Shown one piece after another: positions 47,335 to 62,816 of a DNA stretch of 64,000 nt. The position numbers were made by a program, and so were the translations under genes. Position 1 is the stretch's first letter. Every line of letters starts with the position of its first letter. The notes below the pieces were generated by a model, which was given only the letters and a program-made list of their open reading frames with translations, did no database searches and was not told the DNA's origin. The DNA comes from Chaunax sp. Z400 (Eukaryota > Chordata > Actinopteri > Lophiiformes > Chaunacidae), in NCBI GenBank assembly GCA_037577475.1, contig JBAGJB010000222.1:1-64000 (forward strand), written 5' to 3'.

Positions 47335-48767
47335 CCACGGCTCCTTCGACGTTACTTCAAAATGAACCGCGCAGTTGTTGTCGTCAATGGCTGAAGTCCG
47401 ACGCGTTTTCAAAATACTGACTCGTTTTAATAGCGTGACGTAAAAACAAAGAGCGCTTAGCTGATATAAATAGCACCATGCGGGTTAAATTGAAGACTGG
47501 GTGAATCCGGACTAAATTTAACAGTCTCTGGTCTGATGCAGGCCAACAGGTAAAGGTTCAAAATTGTTGAGTCAGTCAGACCTGTGACGTCATTTCCCCT
47601 GTAAAACGATCTAATTTCCTGAAAATGATATGCAAACCAATCTCATAAATTTTAACCAATTGAATCATGCTTGTTCTATAGCAAAACATATTTAAACCTT
47701 TTTCATATTTTCTAACTAATTAAATTGAATTGTTTTCATAATTAACAGATTCATGCTGATTCTATGTCATTTGAATGCATACATTTTCAAAATATGATTA
47801 TTTACATAAAATCAAATAGATATAATTACTTAATATTAAACTAGGCCATGATTCATTTTTTTGAGTCTCTCCCTGACACGTGAGTCAGATGGTTTAATTG
47901 GCGAGACAATAAATCATCGATTAATGCAACATTAGGAGATTTTATTTTTACACGGTTTCTTTCTAATGAAGGACAGACTACAGTGAAAACAAATAAAACA
48001 CCTGACTCTTCAACCAAGAGCTTTATGCTGATATTTCTTTGTATTTAAAAGGTAGTTGAACGTCAACAGATCAGCATTGAACATATTTTTTATACACTTG
48101 TTTAGTTGATTAAAGAAAAACCAGAAAAAAACAATCATAATAAATACTTACCCAACAAAAAAAGGTCATCATCACACAGCAGCCTGGTCAGTTTGAAAGA
48201 GGAGAAGAGGAGCCACAGGTGCCTTTTTAAAGGCTTTGCCATCAGTCTCCTGTCCAATCAGCAGCCTCCACCTGCAACTCCTAAAGAGCACAGAACAAAG
48301 TGACAGCGCCTCCCCCATTCAGGGAGACAGAACAACACATAAAATTAGCAAATACAAATTATGACTCGGAGTCAGAATATTTGGTGATAAAATTACCACA
48401 AGTGACTTTTGGATGTATGAGTTTCAGTTTTTCTTGAGGACAGAATGCTTCAAAAATCAAAGATTTGATGTCATGTCTTTAAACTCTCCAAGCAGACCTC
48501 TGTCATGTTGAGCTATTTATTTAGCAAACTTTTGATGTTGATATTCAGAGCCTTTGAACCTTCATCTTGTTGTCAGATTTTCTGAAAGTCACTTGAAGAT
48601 TGAAACCAAATCCATGCAAAAACCGGAGATATTTGATCCCAGACACTTTTTTCCCCCTTTTAGATGTCTGATTTTAAAACTTACAGATGTGCCAAAAGAT
48701 CAGACCAACAATGCCACACTTTCCAAGCAACACAAGATAAGAGATGGACCAGATTGTCACACTGAAA

Positions 48768-49770
48768 CAGCTGGAGTAAAAAACACACATGCACGCACAC
48801 ACAGCTGGAGTAAAAAACACACACATGCACACGCACACACAGCTGGAGTAAAAAACACACACACGCACACACAGCTGGAGTAAAAAACACACACGCACAC
48901 ACAGCTGGAGTAAAAAACACACACACGCACACGCACACACAGCTGGAGTAAAAAACACACACACGCACACGCACACACAGCTGGAGTAAAAAACACACAC
49001 ACGTACACGCACACAGCTGGAGTAAAAAACACACACACACATACGCACACGCACACACAGCTGGAGTAAAAAACACACACACGCACACACAGCTGGACTA
49101 AAAAACACACACACGCACACACAGCTGGAGTAAAAAACACACACACGCACACACAGCTGGACTAAAAAACACACACACGCACACACAGCTGGAGTAAAAA
49201 ACACACACACACACGCACACGCACACACAGCTGGAGTAAAAAACACACACACGCACACACAGCTGGAGTAAAAAACACACACACACACGCACACAAACGC
49301 ACACCTGGAGTAAAGAACACACACACGCACACACAGCTGGAGTAAAAAACACACACACACACGCACACGCACACACAGCTGGATTAAAACACACACACAC
49401 ACGCACACACAGCTGGAGTAAAAAACACACACTCATACGCACACAAACACACACCTGGAGTAAAACACACACACACACACGCACACACAGCTGGAGTAAA
49501 AAACACACACACGCGCACACATAGCTGGAGTAAAAAACACACACACACACACGCGCACACACAGCTGGAGTAAAAAACACACACACACACACACACACGC
49601 ACACAGCTGGAGGAAAAAACATACACACACACACGCACACAGCTGGAGGAAAACACACACACACACGCGCACGCACGCACACACAGCTGGAGTAAAAAAC
49701 ACACACACACGCACACACACACAGCTGGAGTAAAAAACACACACGCACACACACACAGCTGGAGTAAAAA

Positions 49771-49804
<34 letters not shown>

Positions 49805-52800
49805 CTGGAGTAAAAAACACAAACACGCACACACAGCTGGAGTAAAAAACACACACACGTACACACAGCTGGAGTAAAAAACACACACGCACACGCACAC
49901 ACAGCTGGATTAAAACACACACACACACGCACACGCACACACAGCTGGAGTAAAAAACACACACACGCACACGCACACACAGCTGGAGTAAAAAACACAC
50001 ACGCACACACAGCTGGACTAAAAAACACACACACACGCACACACAGCTGGAGTAAAAAACACACACACGCACACACAGCTGGAGTAAAAAACACACACAC
50101 ACACGCACACGCACACACAGCTGGAGTAAAAAACACACACACACGCACACAAACACACACCTGGAGTAAAGAACACACACACGCACATGCACACAAACAC
50201 ACAGCTGGAGTAAAAAACACACACGCACACACAGCTGGAGTAAAAAACACACACGCACACACAGCTGGAGTAGAAAACACACACACACGCACACACAGCT
50301 GGAGTAAAAAACACACACGCACACACAGCTGGAGTAAAAAACACACACACACGCACACGCACACACAGCTGGAGTGAAAAACACACACACGCACACGCAC
50401 ACACAGCTGGAGTAAAAAACACACACACACGCACACGCACACACAGCTGGAGTAAAAAACACGCACACGCACACACAGCTTGAGTAAAAAACACACACAC
50501 GCACACGCACACACAGCTGGAGTAAAAAACACACACGCGCACACACAGCTGGAGTAAAAAACACACACACGCGCACACAGCTGGAGTAAAAATCACACAA
50601 GCACACACAGCTGGAGTAAAAAACACACACACACGCACACGCACACACAGCTGGAGTAAAAATCACACACGCACACACAGCTGGAGTAAAAAACACACAC
50701 ACACGCACACGCACACACAGCTGGAGTAAAAAACACACACACGCACACGCACACAAAGCTGGAGTAAAAAACACACACACCCACACGCACACACAGCTGG
50801 AGTAGTAAACACAAACACGCACACGCACACGCACACACAGCTGGAGTAACAAACACACACACGCACACACAGCTGGAGTAAAAAACACACACACGCACAC
50901 GCACACACAGCTGGAGTAAAAAACACACACACAGCTGGAGTAAAAAACACACACACCCACACGCACACACAGCTGGAGTAAAAATCACACACACGCGCGC
51001 ACACACAGCTGGAGTAAAAATCACACACACGCGCACACAGCTGGAGTAAAAAACACACACACGCACACGCACACACAGCTGGAGTAAAAAACACACGCAC
51101 ACACAGCTGGAGTAAAAATCACACACGCGCACACAGCTGGAGTAAAAAACACACACACGCACACGCACACACAGCTGGAGTAAAAAACACACACACAAGC
51201 ACACAGCTGGAGTAAAAAACACACACACCCACACGCACACACAGCTGGAGTAAAAAACACACACACCCACACGCACACACAGCTGGAGTAAAAAACACAC
51301 ACACAAGCACACAGCTGGAGTAAAAAACACACACACGCACACGCACACAGCTAGAGTAAAAAACACACACACGCACACAGCTGGAGTAAAAAAACACACG
51401 CACACACAGCTGGAGTAAAACACACACGCACACACAGCTGGAGTAAAAATCACACACACGCGCACACGCACACAGCTGGAGTAAAAAACACACACACACG
51501 CACACAGCTGGAGTAAAAATCACACACACGCACACGCACACAGCTGGAGTATAAATCACACACGCACCTACAGCTGGAGTAAAAAACAAACACGCACACA
51601 CACACACAGCTGGAGTAAAAAACACACACACGCACACGCACACACACACACAGCTGGAGTAAAAAACACACACACGCACACGCACACAGAGCTGGGGTAA
51701 AAAACACACACACGCACACGCACACACAGCTGGAGTAAAAAACACACACACGCACACGCACACACAGCTGGAGTAAAAAACACACACACGCACACAGCTA
51801 GAGTAAAAAACACACACACGCACACAGCTGGAGTAAAAAACACACACACGCACACAGCTGGAGTAAAAAAACACACACAAAGCTGGGGTAAAAAACACAC
51901 ACACGCACACGCACACACAGCTGGAGTAAAAAACACACACACGCACACGCACACACAGCTGGAGTAAAAAACACACACACGCACACAGCTAGAGTAAAAA
52001 ACACACACACGCACACAGCTGGAGTAAAACACACACGCGCACACAGCTGGAGTAAAACACACACACACAGCTGGAGTAAAAATCACACACGCACACACAG
52101 CTGGAGTAAAAAACACACACACGCACACAGCTGGAGTAAAAAACACACACACGCACACAGCTGGAGTAAAAATCACACACGCACACAGCTGGAGTAAAAA
52201 ACACACACACGCGCACGCAGCTGGAGTAAAAAACACACACACGCACAAGCACACACAGCTGGAGTAAAAAACACACACACGCACAAGCACACGCAGCTGG
52301 AGTAAAAAACACACACACGCACAAGCACACACAGCTGGAGTAAAAAACACACACACGCACAAGCACACGCAGCTGGAGTAAAAAACACACACACGCACAA
52401 GCACACACAGCTGGAGTAAAAAACACACACACGCACACACAGCTGGAGTAAAAATCACACACACGCACACGCACACAGCTGTAGTAAAAATCACCACACG
52501 CACACAGCTGGAGTAAAAATCACACACGCACCTACAGCTGGAGTAAAAAACACACACACGCACACACACACACAGCTGGAGTAAAAAACACACACACGCA
52601 CACACAGCTGGAGTAAAAAACACACACACACGCACACGCACACGCACATACAGCTGGAGTAAAAAACACACACACGCACACGCACACAGAGCTGGAGTAA
52701 AAAACACACACACGCACACACAGCTGGAGTAAAAAACACACACACGCACACGCACACACAGCTGGAGTAAAAAACACACACACGCACACGCACACACAGC

Positions 52801-53703
52801 TGGAGTAAAAACACACACGCACACGCACACGCACACAGCTGGAGTTAAAACCCCACACACGCGCACACACAGCTGGAGTAAAAAACACACACGCACACGC
52901 ACACAGCTGGAGTAAAAAACACACACGCACACGCACACAGCTAGAGTAAAAAACACACACACGCACACACAGCTGGAGTAAAAAACACACACGCACACAC
53001 AGCTGGAGTAAAAACACACACACACGCACACGCACACAACTGGAGTAAAAAACACACACACACACGCACACACAGCTGGAGTAAAAACACACACACGCAC
53101 GCACGCACACACAGCTGGAGTAAAAACACACACACACACGCACGCACACACAGCTGGAGTAAAAAACACAGACACGCACACAAGCACACACAGCTGGAGT
53201 GAAAAACACACACACGCACACGCACACACAGCTGGAGTAAAAAACACACACACGCACACACACAGCTGGAGTAAAAAACACACACACGCGCACACACAGC
53301 TGGAGTAAAAAACACACACACACACACACACGCACACACAGCTGGAGTAAAAAACACACACACGCGCACACACAGCTGGAGTAAAAAACACACACATGCA
53401 CACGCACACACAGCTGGAGTAAAAAACACACACACGCACACACACACACAGCTGGAGTAAAAAATACACACACGCACACACACACAGCTGGAGTAAAAAA
53501 CACACACACACACAGCTGGAGTAAAAAACACACACACACACAGCTGGAGTAAAAAACACACACACGCATACACACACAGCTGGAGTAAAAAACACACACG
53601 CACACACACACACAGCTGGAGTAAAAAACACACACACGCACACACACACACAGCTGGAGTAAAAAACACACACGCGCACACAGCTGGAGTAAAAACACAC
53701 ACG
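48768..53703 (+). repeat. 4.9-kb CAGCTGGAGTAAAAAAC / (CA)(CG) minisatellite, copy B
   Basis: Same array as 14195-19438 but about 300 bp shorter and with reshuffled unit order. The marker variant CTGTAGTAAAAATCACC occurs once here (about 52483) and twice in copy A (17389 and 18227), so the 838-bp duplication is absent. Blocks of AGCACAC-type spacers near 52240-52410 are amplified here instead. Confidence 0.96.
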
Positions 53704-53872
53704 AAAACACAAACACACAAACACAAACACACAAACACACAAACACAAACACACAAACACACAAACACACAAACACAAACACACAAACACAAACACACAA
53801 ACACAAACACACAAACACAAACACACAAAGACACAATGATCTGTATCTCATCATCTTTCATCTGTATTATAG

Positions 53873-56800
53873 GTATTTTGTCGTATTCGTCCGGTTTTGG
53901 AACAACTTGAATCTGTGGAGTTTTGCGACACCTCTACAGTTCTGATGGCTGACCGGAATGCCCCTGGCGTTACCGGAAATGAGCAGCGCGAAAAGGTTGG
54001 TGTAAATTCTATACAGGCTGTCAGTGATTTCTGTTCATGGCATCATTGTTTGATTGTGTTTTACTTTGTGTTCTATATGGATGCAGTACTACACATTCTC
54101 CGGGGTATTTGGCAGTGGTGCCAGTCAGGAGGACGTGTTTGAGGACGTGGCCAAACCGCTGGTTCAGGACCTCATTCATCGGAAGAATGGTGAGTTTTCT
54201 GAGCCATAAAATGTACATTTTATTCTCTCTAGTGTTGGAAGCATATTAGTTGATCAGGTGATGATAGGTTTTGATAACGTTAATCTAGAGGTTGACTGAT
54301 TTTTACAGGCAGATATAATAAGGATAGTTTAGAGCAGGAAAAGCCCAGAGCTTCTGCTTCAGCCACAAGCCAAAGGTTTTTTGATTGATTGATTGAGATG
54401 TTTATTTCGAATACGTAAAGATAGTGGACATAATATTTACAGACAGTGAAAAGCATAAAGCAAGAAATGTAAAACACTTGACTTGTTTACATATTCGAAA
54501 AGGAGTGAGAAGAAGTCCAAACTATTTCAATCCCACCCCTTCTCCATAACTCATTGATTGTATTACTATACTATATTATTATATTATACTATATTATATT
54601 TTATTATACTATATTATATATACTATTAAACAATACATGTATGTAATATAATATCCAGTATATATAATATTTAATATCATATAAAATATAATGAATAATA
54701 TACACTATGGTGATTATACCTTATTATTCTATACATATATTATACATACACACATAAATGCACCTACAACACATATTTACACCAACTCAAATATCTTACA
54801 ACTTTACATTATCATTTATATAAAAAGAGGAAGATACACTAAGAAAGAATAAATATTAAGTAACCAAATAAATAAACACCCCTGTAAACACCTGGTGATT
54901 TTCAAACCCTGCATTCATCCCTGTACCTGGTGAAAATCATGTCTTTATACCTTATTTTAAAGTGGTTGATATTTGGACATTGCTTTAACTCCACACTAAA
55001 ACTGTTCCATTGTTTCACTCCACAGATTGATACACAAAAACTTTTCCTGGTTGTACGAATACTGTAAATTTTGAAATTGAATTTTCCCCTTAAATTATAA
55101 CCCCCCCTCTCGATCACTGAACAGTTTTTGAATGTTTCTTGGTAGTAGGTTGTTTTTAGCCTTGAACAATATTTGTGCTGTTTGATATTCCACAATATCT
55201 GTAAATTGTAATAATTTGGACTGTAGAATAATGCAGTGGTGTGTTCCAGATAACCAACATTGTGAATGACCCGTATTGCTCTTTTTTGGAGTATTGATAG
55301 TGAATGTAATGAACTTTTGTAGTTGTTGCCCCAAATCCCTGCACAGTAATTTAAATATGGTAAAACTAGTGAACAGTATAGAATGTGGACTGACTTCTGA
55401 TCTAGAACCTGCTTTGCTTTGTTTATTACTGAAATGCTTCTTGACAGTTTAGTTTGTACATGTTTAATGTGTGATTTCCAGCTGATTCCATCACCTATAG
55501 TTACCCCAAGAAATGTATTTTCATTAACTCTTTCAAGTTCAGCCCCATTTATCTGTATATGTACATGTGTATTCATAATTTTAGTTAGTATAATATATAT
55601 AGTTTTATAATCATAAGTATGTTTTATTTTAGCAGCATATAATACATTACTTAAGTGTCTCTGTGAAAAGTGGATATAAAGTGGTTGTGATTGTCTGTGT
55701 TTATAGGCCTGCTGTTTGCATGTGGTGCGACAGACAGTGGTAAGACCTACACCTTGATCGGATCACCCAGTGAACCCGGAATCCTCCCACGAGCACTCGA
55801 CATGTTGTTCAACAGCATCGACTCACTTCTGACTCGAAAATCGGTAAAACCTTCATTAACATTTTGTCTATTTGATCTCTTACAAATATTGTGCACTTTT
55901 GGAGTTGGGGGGGGGGGGCATTTACTTCAAATGTTTTCAATCTTCATCAGGCGTTCAACCCAGACGGCACACCTGGGCTGTTGTTCAAGAAGGGGAAGGA
56001 CCTTCTTTTGAAGAGGCAGAAGCCCAACAATCAACGGTCAGTACAGAAATGTTTGACTTTCTTAACTATTTATGGTGATAATAGTTCATTAAGATGAGGT
56101 GAATTTATAGTTCATGGCCTGCTGTTCATAATGTTGCCTTTCTTTTGGTTTCTTAGGAACAAGGCTGACCCGGAGCCAGAACAACAATACTGTTACAGTG
56201 TGTTCCTGAGGTACTTTGAGATCTAGGGTGAATATATCTACGATCTCCTGCCTCCAAATGATAAAAAGTAAGAGACAGGATTCAGAGTCAGTGTGTGCAT
56301 TCTGAATCACAATGCCTGTTTGAATCCAGGTTATCTGTGGTACTGGTACCCTCAGTGTGTTTGGATTTGTTGAAATCCAACATTTTTCATCAGAGCTTTG
56401 ACTGCTTGTCTTACTAAAGCCACACATTGTCTTTTCATAAACTAGTTTCAGGAAAACTCTGAGTCTCCTTGAAGATCAGCGTAAGCACAAGGGCGCACAA
56501 ACACAAGTCTTTTCTGCAGAGGATGCTATTCAGGTGTTTAAGATAGGTGAGTGGTCATAATAACTATGTTGTTCTGAATACAACAGTATTATATTTTGTC
56601 ATTGTGTTCCCCTTTATGCAGACTGAATCTAGTTTTGCAAAGTTTGAAACATTTTAAAATGTATTTTTATTCTTAGTTTTTTTTTGATGATGCTCTTCTC
56701 TGTCTCCAGGACAAAAGGAAAGGACAGACGCCCATACGCGTGAACCAAAATTCAAACAGTCCCACGCTGTGGTCACTCTGAAGCTGGTCTCTGCACCTAT

Positions 56801-57824
56801 AGACGCTGATGGGAATCTCCTTCCACAGGTGACGTTCACCTCTAGTGTTACACATTAAGAGACATTGTTCATTCTTTATGGTGAAATGTTTATTCAAAGA
56901 ATGAAGGTTCTTGAATTTCACAAAGGATTCCTGTGGCTTTTGAGTGATACTAACAGTGTGATATTTTATTTTTGCAGCGCGATAATAAGGTGAATGTCAG
57001 CCAGCTCTGTATGGTTGACCTGGACGGTACTGAGGCCACCTTAACAGGTCAGTGGGTTACTTTCTCTCTTAAGTAAACCATTTCTGTGATCAACTGTCAG
57101 TTTGTTCAGAAGCCAATCGTCTCTACTGATGTCTCATTTACAGAGTGTATGAACACGGACCAGGAGGAACTGTTGAAATATATTACAGCCATGCGTAAGA
57201 GCCAGAGGACCGGAAACAAGACGGTTGGTATTTTACAATCTGTTCATCATATTTAGCTGTTTTATTTGTGTGTATATTAATATTGTAAATATTCTTTTCA
57301 TCATTGCTAATATTCCAGTAGGCACGATTTCACAGTCTTTATTTTCTTCCAGACTTTTCCATCAAGTGAAACAACCCTAATGAAGCTGTTCGGCAGCCAC
57401 TTTGATGGAGAAGGAAATGTTGGGCTGATTGCATGTGTCAGCCCAAACATTGATCAACATGCTGTAACGAAGGTAGGCCATTTATTTTGCTGTAATTTAA
57501 AGTATTGTCTCTAATCTCATTGCTTTCCCTCTGACACATCTGAGCTATCATCATAACTAATCTCTGAAAACGATGAAAGGTTGACAAGATGGTTCAGGAC
57601 ACTGTCACAGGTTCTGTCCACCACATATATGGATTTACTTCAGATTACTGTTGACACTTTGACAGTCAGTTAAAAAGCTGACTTTCAAATCATCAGCATT
57701 TGATTTGGATCCCTTCTGTGGCTTTAAGGTCATGAGGAAGTGTATTTCTTATAGTTCTCCTGTGTATGTGTTGCAGTGGCTGATGACGTTCGCAGAGGAT
57801 ACCTACAAGGTGACAGTGGTATAG
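53873..57824 (+). pseudogene. Kinesin-6 (KIF23/MKLP1-like) motor domain relic, copy B
   Basis: The same 11 exons are present, with the same TAG (56224-56226) and the same final stop. The only exon change I found is silent: ACA to ACG for Thr at 56738. Intron changes include a shorter G run near 55910. The shared stop shows that the damage came before the duplication. Confidence 0.75.
54375..55671 (-). mobile_element. 5'-truncated LINE, antisense in kinesin intron, copy B
   Basis: Duplicate of 20104-21400. The 224-residue frame (54902-55576) is identical in predicted protein. Confidence 0.85.
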
Positions 57825-57858
57825 CCTGCTGAAGAACCGATGGCCAACCCTGGAGAGA

Positions 57859-58504
57859 TAGGAAAGGAGTGGTGGTCAGCTCAGAACCTTTCTTCACCCG
57901 AGTGTCCAGAACATATGGTCGTAGGTCTGATGACACAACTATAAAGTCCCACGTGAGCGTTGAAGTCCCCCAGAAGAACTACGGAGTCCCCAGTAGGGGC
58001 ACCCTGCAACACCCCATCCAAGGACTCCAAGAAGGCTGGGGGAAACCTCAACGTACAGGCACCGAGCCGGGGGCCTACGAGTAGATCCACACCTGCTCGA
58101 CGCCTCTCACCATGTGCAACTCAAGCTTGGAATAGAGTACAACCCCTCTCGGGGAGCTTGGCTCCAGAACCCGTGCCATGTGTTGAGATGAGCCCGACTA
58201 TATCCAGCGGCTAGTCTAGCCGGTATCTCTCAACCTCATGCACCAGCTCGGGTTCTTTCCCCGCCAGAGTGGTGATATTCCATGTTCCCAAAGCCAGTTT
58301 TGGCAGCGGGGGATCGGTGCGGCAGGGCCTCCGCGCTTGTCTGCCAACCCATCTACATCGCACCGGACCGCTTTTAGTCTGGCCTGTCACCTAGGACCAA
58401 TATGCCATGGGAGACCCTATCAGGGGCAAATTGCCCACGGACAACACAGCTTCCTAGGACAATTCGGGCTCTCAAACCCATCCACCACAATAATTATATA
58501 GACA
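57859..58504 (-). mobile_element. LINE 5' part with endonuclease motif, antisense, copy B
   Basis: Duplicate of 23590-24235, with one base change visible (CCACGC to CCGCGC near 58332). Confidence 0.65.
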
Positions 58505-59093
58505 AAAAAAAAAAGAATAAAGCCATATTAAAATGTAAAACTAGAGTTCTGACAATATTCTTTATAATTCATTTAATTTAATTCATTATTTTTAGAGTAG
58601 TAAAGTCAAATTAATTTTTCCAAACATTTCCATTTTCAGTTGCTATAGCTGTTCTAGCTTTATAGTGCAAAGTGACCTGAAGTTGCAGCTACGTTTATAG
58701 AGTGTAAGCCTACCCGCCGTACTGCAGCTCAGGTACAAGCAGGAAGAGTAGGTAATTAAGGTAATTAAGCTAATTATTGGAAATTGAACAACTCTCTTCT
58801 TAAACATGAGGAAGTCAAAATAAAAATTGCGCACATAGTTACAAAGCTATGTATGGTGATATGATATAGGCTTCGCCAGAATGAGAAGGTTGTAAAAGTC
58901 CTGGGTCTGAAATCACAGGTCGGGAACAACGTGTCTGATGTTGCAGGTCTGAGACTGCATCTCTTTTTCTTTTCAGTGGCCCAAAATAGATCAGTTCTTC
59001 CTCCATTTGGAGTTAAAGAGCTAAAATCACTTCATATAGCCATGATTTCTGATGACATATTATCCACTTTTTGCGTTTTTGGTTTTTGAGGGA

Positions 59094-59306
59094 GCCGGTC
59101 CGCGGTTGCGGGTCCGAAATCCCGGGTCCAAATTCCGAAATCCCGGGTCCAAAGTCCCAGGTGCGAAATCCCTAATGAAGACTGACTGTTTCATTCAAGA
59201 TTTATTTGCTTTAAAATATTGAATCATCACAAGGGAGTTCTCCTTGAAGCCATACGGACATCATATTGTCTTCAGTCCACACAAACATAAATGCAGTTTA
59301 CCTCAG

Positions 59307-59369
<63 letters not shown>

Positions 59370-60330
59370 GTGCCTTTTTAATTTGTCGGTTATTGATCTA
59401 TGGATCAGTTGTTTGTAAAGAACTTGCCTTACTTTTCTGTCTTTATATTTTTGTGCCACTGTTTGTCAGTGTTTATCAAAATGGACTGTCTGTTTTTAGT
59501 GTGAATGAATTGTTCAGGATTTTATTTGAATGGCGTATAAGTAATAAATCTTTTTTTAAAAATCAAACAATACTTGCTGTTATTATTTAGATGGTGGAAA
59601 GTACATTTACTGAAATACTTGTGGTAGTTTTACTTGATTATTAGTATTTGTTTTATACTTATTCTCTACTATTATTATTTGTTCCTATGTTACATAAGGT
59701 TGTTTTTTGAATATGAAGCACTAAAATGACAATGAGTTCATCAACTCCAAACAGGAAGTTGTTAAGCTCTATGTATAGCTCAGAATGATAAACTGCAGAC
59801 ACTTAGTGATCTGAGTTTATTGGATCAAATCACAGTCCCCATAATTAGATGTTTTCTCAACAGCAGTGTAATAATAAATAGAACTTCCGACCATGTTGAA
59901 CACAGCTAGATGTATAGCTCAGTATGATAAACTGCATCCTGATAAGCAGCAGCCCAGTAATTATCTGAGATCGTGGGATCGAATCCCAGTTCCAAAATTT
60001 AGATGTTTTCTCAACAGCAGTGTAATAATAAATAGAACTTCCGACCCATGCGGGCCGGTCCGCGGTTGCGGGTCCGAAATCCCGGGTCCAAATTCCAAAA
60101 TCCCAGGTGTGAAATCCCTAGTGAACCTCACTATAGCAGAGCTTTGTCCAGACTTTGTTTCTTCCCTCTGCAGGCCTGACATTTGAATCAGCTTTGTTTG
60201 TCATTACCAAAGTTTCATTCAAGATTTATTTGCTTTAAAATATTGAATCATCACAAGGGAGTTCTCCTTGAAGCCATACAGACATCATATTGTCTTCAGT
60301 CCACACAAACATAAATGCAGTTTACCTCAG

Positions 60331-60379
<49 letters not shown>

Positions 60380-60550
60380 GTGTGCCTTTTTAATTTGTCT
60401 GTTATTGATCTATGGATCAGTTTTTTGTAAAGAACTTGCCTTACTTTTCTGTCTTTATATTTTTGTGCCACTGTTTATCAAAATGGACTGTCTGTTTTTA
60501 GTGTCAATGAATTGTTCAGGATTTTTATTTGAATGGTGTATCAGTGTTTT
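59094..60550 (+). repeat. Duplicate pair with (TA)n, copy B
   Basis: Copy B counterparts are 59094-59569 and 60049-60550. Both (TA)n runs are longer than in copy A, by about 10 and 6 bases. Confidence 0.85.
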
Positions 60551-60559
60551 CATGTTCAG

Positions 60560-62095
60560 TACAGCTGAGGTATAGCTCAGTACGATAAGCTGCATACACT
60601 TTGTGATCTGAGTTTATGGGATCTAATCCCAGTTCAAGCATTTAGATGTTTTCTCCTCAGCAGTGTGAATAATAAGTAGAACTTCTGACCACATTCAGGA
60701 GAGCTGAGCTATAGCTCTGTAAGATAAGCTGCAGACACTTGGTGATCTGAGTTTATGGGATCAAATCCCAGTTCAAGCATTTTATTTAGATGTTTTCTCC
60801 TCAGCAGTGTGAATAATAAGTAGAACTTCTGACCACATTCAGGAGAGCTGAGCTATAGCTCTGTAAGATAAGTTGCAGACACTTGGTGATCTGAGTTTAT
60901 GGGATCAAATCCCAGTTCAAGCATTTCTTTTAGATGTTTTCTCCTCAGCAGTGTGAATAATAAGTAGAACTTCTGACCACATTCAGGAGAGCTGAGCTAT
61001 AGCTCTGTAAGATAAGCTGCAGACACTTGGTGATCTGAGTTTATGGGATCAAATCCCAGTTCAAGCTTTTCATTTAGATGTTTTCTCCTCAGCAGTGTGA
61101 ATAATAAGTAGAACTTCTGACCACATTCAGGAGAGCTGAGCTATAGCTCTGTAAGATAAGCTGCAGACACTTGGTGATCTGAGTTTATGGGATCAAATCC
61201 CAGTTCAAGCATTTCATTTAGATGTTTTCTCCTCAGCAGTGTGAATAATAAGTAGAACTTCTGACCACATTCAGGAGAGCTGAGCTATAGCTCTGTAAGA
61301 TAAGCTGCAGACACTTGGTGATCTGAGTTTATGGGATCAAATCCCAGTTCAAGCATTTCATTTAGATGTTTTCTCCTCAGCAGTGTGAATAATAAGTAGA
61401 ACTTCTGACCACATTCAGGAGAGCTGAGCTATAGCTCTGTAAGATAAGCTGCAGACACTTGGTGATCTGAGTTTATGGGATCAAATCCCAGTTCAAGCAT
61501 TTCATTTAGATGTTTTCTCCTCAGCAGTGTGAATAATAAGTAGAACTTCTGACCACATTCAGGAGAGCTGAGCTATAGCTCTGTAAGATAAGCTGCAGAC
61601 ACTTGGTGATCTGAGTTTATGGGATCAAATCCCAGTTCAAGCATTTCATTTAGATGTTTTCTCCTCAGCAGTGTGAATAATAAGTAGAACTTCTGACCAC
61701 ATTCAGGAGAGCTGAGCTATAGCTCTGTAAGATAAGCTGCAGACACTTGGTGATCTGAGTTTATGGGATCAAATCCCAGTTCAAGCATTTCATTTAGATG
61801 TTTTCTCCTCAGCAGTGTGAATAATAAGTAGAACTTCTGACCACATTCAGGAGAGCTGAGCTATAGCTCTGTAAGATAAGCTGCAGACACTTGGTGATCT
61901 GAGTTTATGGGATCAAATCCCAGTTCAAGCATTTCATTTAGATGTTTTCTCCTCAGCAGTGTGAATAATAAGTAGAACTTCTGACCACATTCAGGAGAGC
62001 TGAGCTATAGCTCTGTAAGATAAGCTGCAGACACTTGGTGATCTGAGTTTATGGGATCAAATCCCAGTTCAAGCATTTCTTTTAGATGTTTTCTC
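60560..62095 (+). repeat. tRNA-derived tandem array, 11 units, copy B
   Basis: Same array as 26275-26945, with one first-type unit and ten of the second type. Units after the first are nearly identical, which fits recent growth by unequal exchange within this copy. Confidence 0.88.
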
Positions 62096-62102
62096 CACAG
62101 CA

Positions 62103-62772
62103 GACACACTTGACACACTTGACACACTTGACACACTTGACACACTTGACACACTTGACACACTTGACACACTTGACACACTTGACACACTTGACACACT
62201 TGACACACTTGACACACTTGACACACTTGACACACTTGACACACTTGACACACTTGACACACTTGACACACTTGACACACTTGACACACTTGACACACTT
62301 GACACACTTGACACACTTGACACACTTGACACACTTGACACACTTGACACACTTGACACACTTGACACACTTGACACACTTGACACACTTGACACACTTG
62401 ACACACTTGACACACTTGACACACTTGACACACTTGACACACTTGACACACTTGACACACTTGACACACTTGACACACTTGACACACTTGACACACTTGA
62501 CACACTTGACACACTTGACACACTTGACACACTTGACACACTTGACACACTTGACACACTTGACACACTTGACACACTTGACACACTTGACACACTTGAC
62601 ACACTTGACACACTTGACACACTTGACACACTTGACACACTTGACACACTTGACACACTTGACACACTTGACACACTTGACACACTTGACACACTTGACA
62701 CACTTGACACACTTGACACACTTGACACACTTGACACACTTGACACACTTGACACACTTGACACACTTGACT
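62103..62772 (+). repeat. 9-bp minisatellite, about 74 units, copy B
   Basis: A near-perfect run of GACACACTT over about 670 bases at the place where copy A has four units. All three frames on both strands are open through most of it because the unit is a multiple of three; none is a gene. Confidence 0.97.
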
Positions 62773-62816
62773 TGTTTTTGGGTGGGTCTTTCTGCTTCTG
62801 GATCCCGGGTCAGGAA

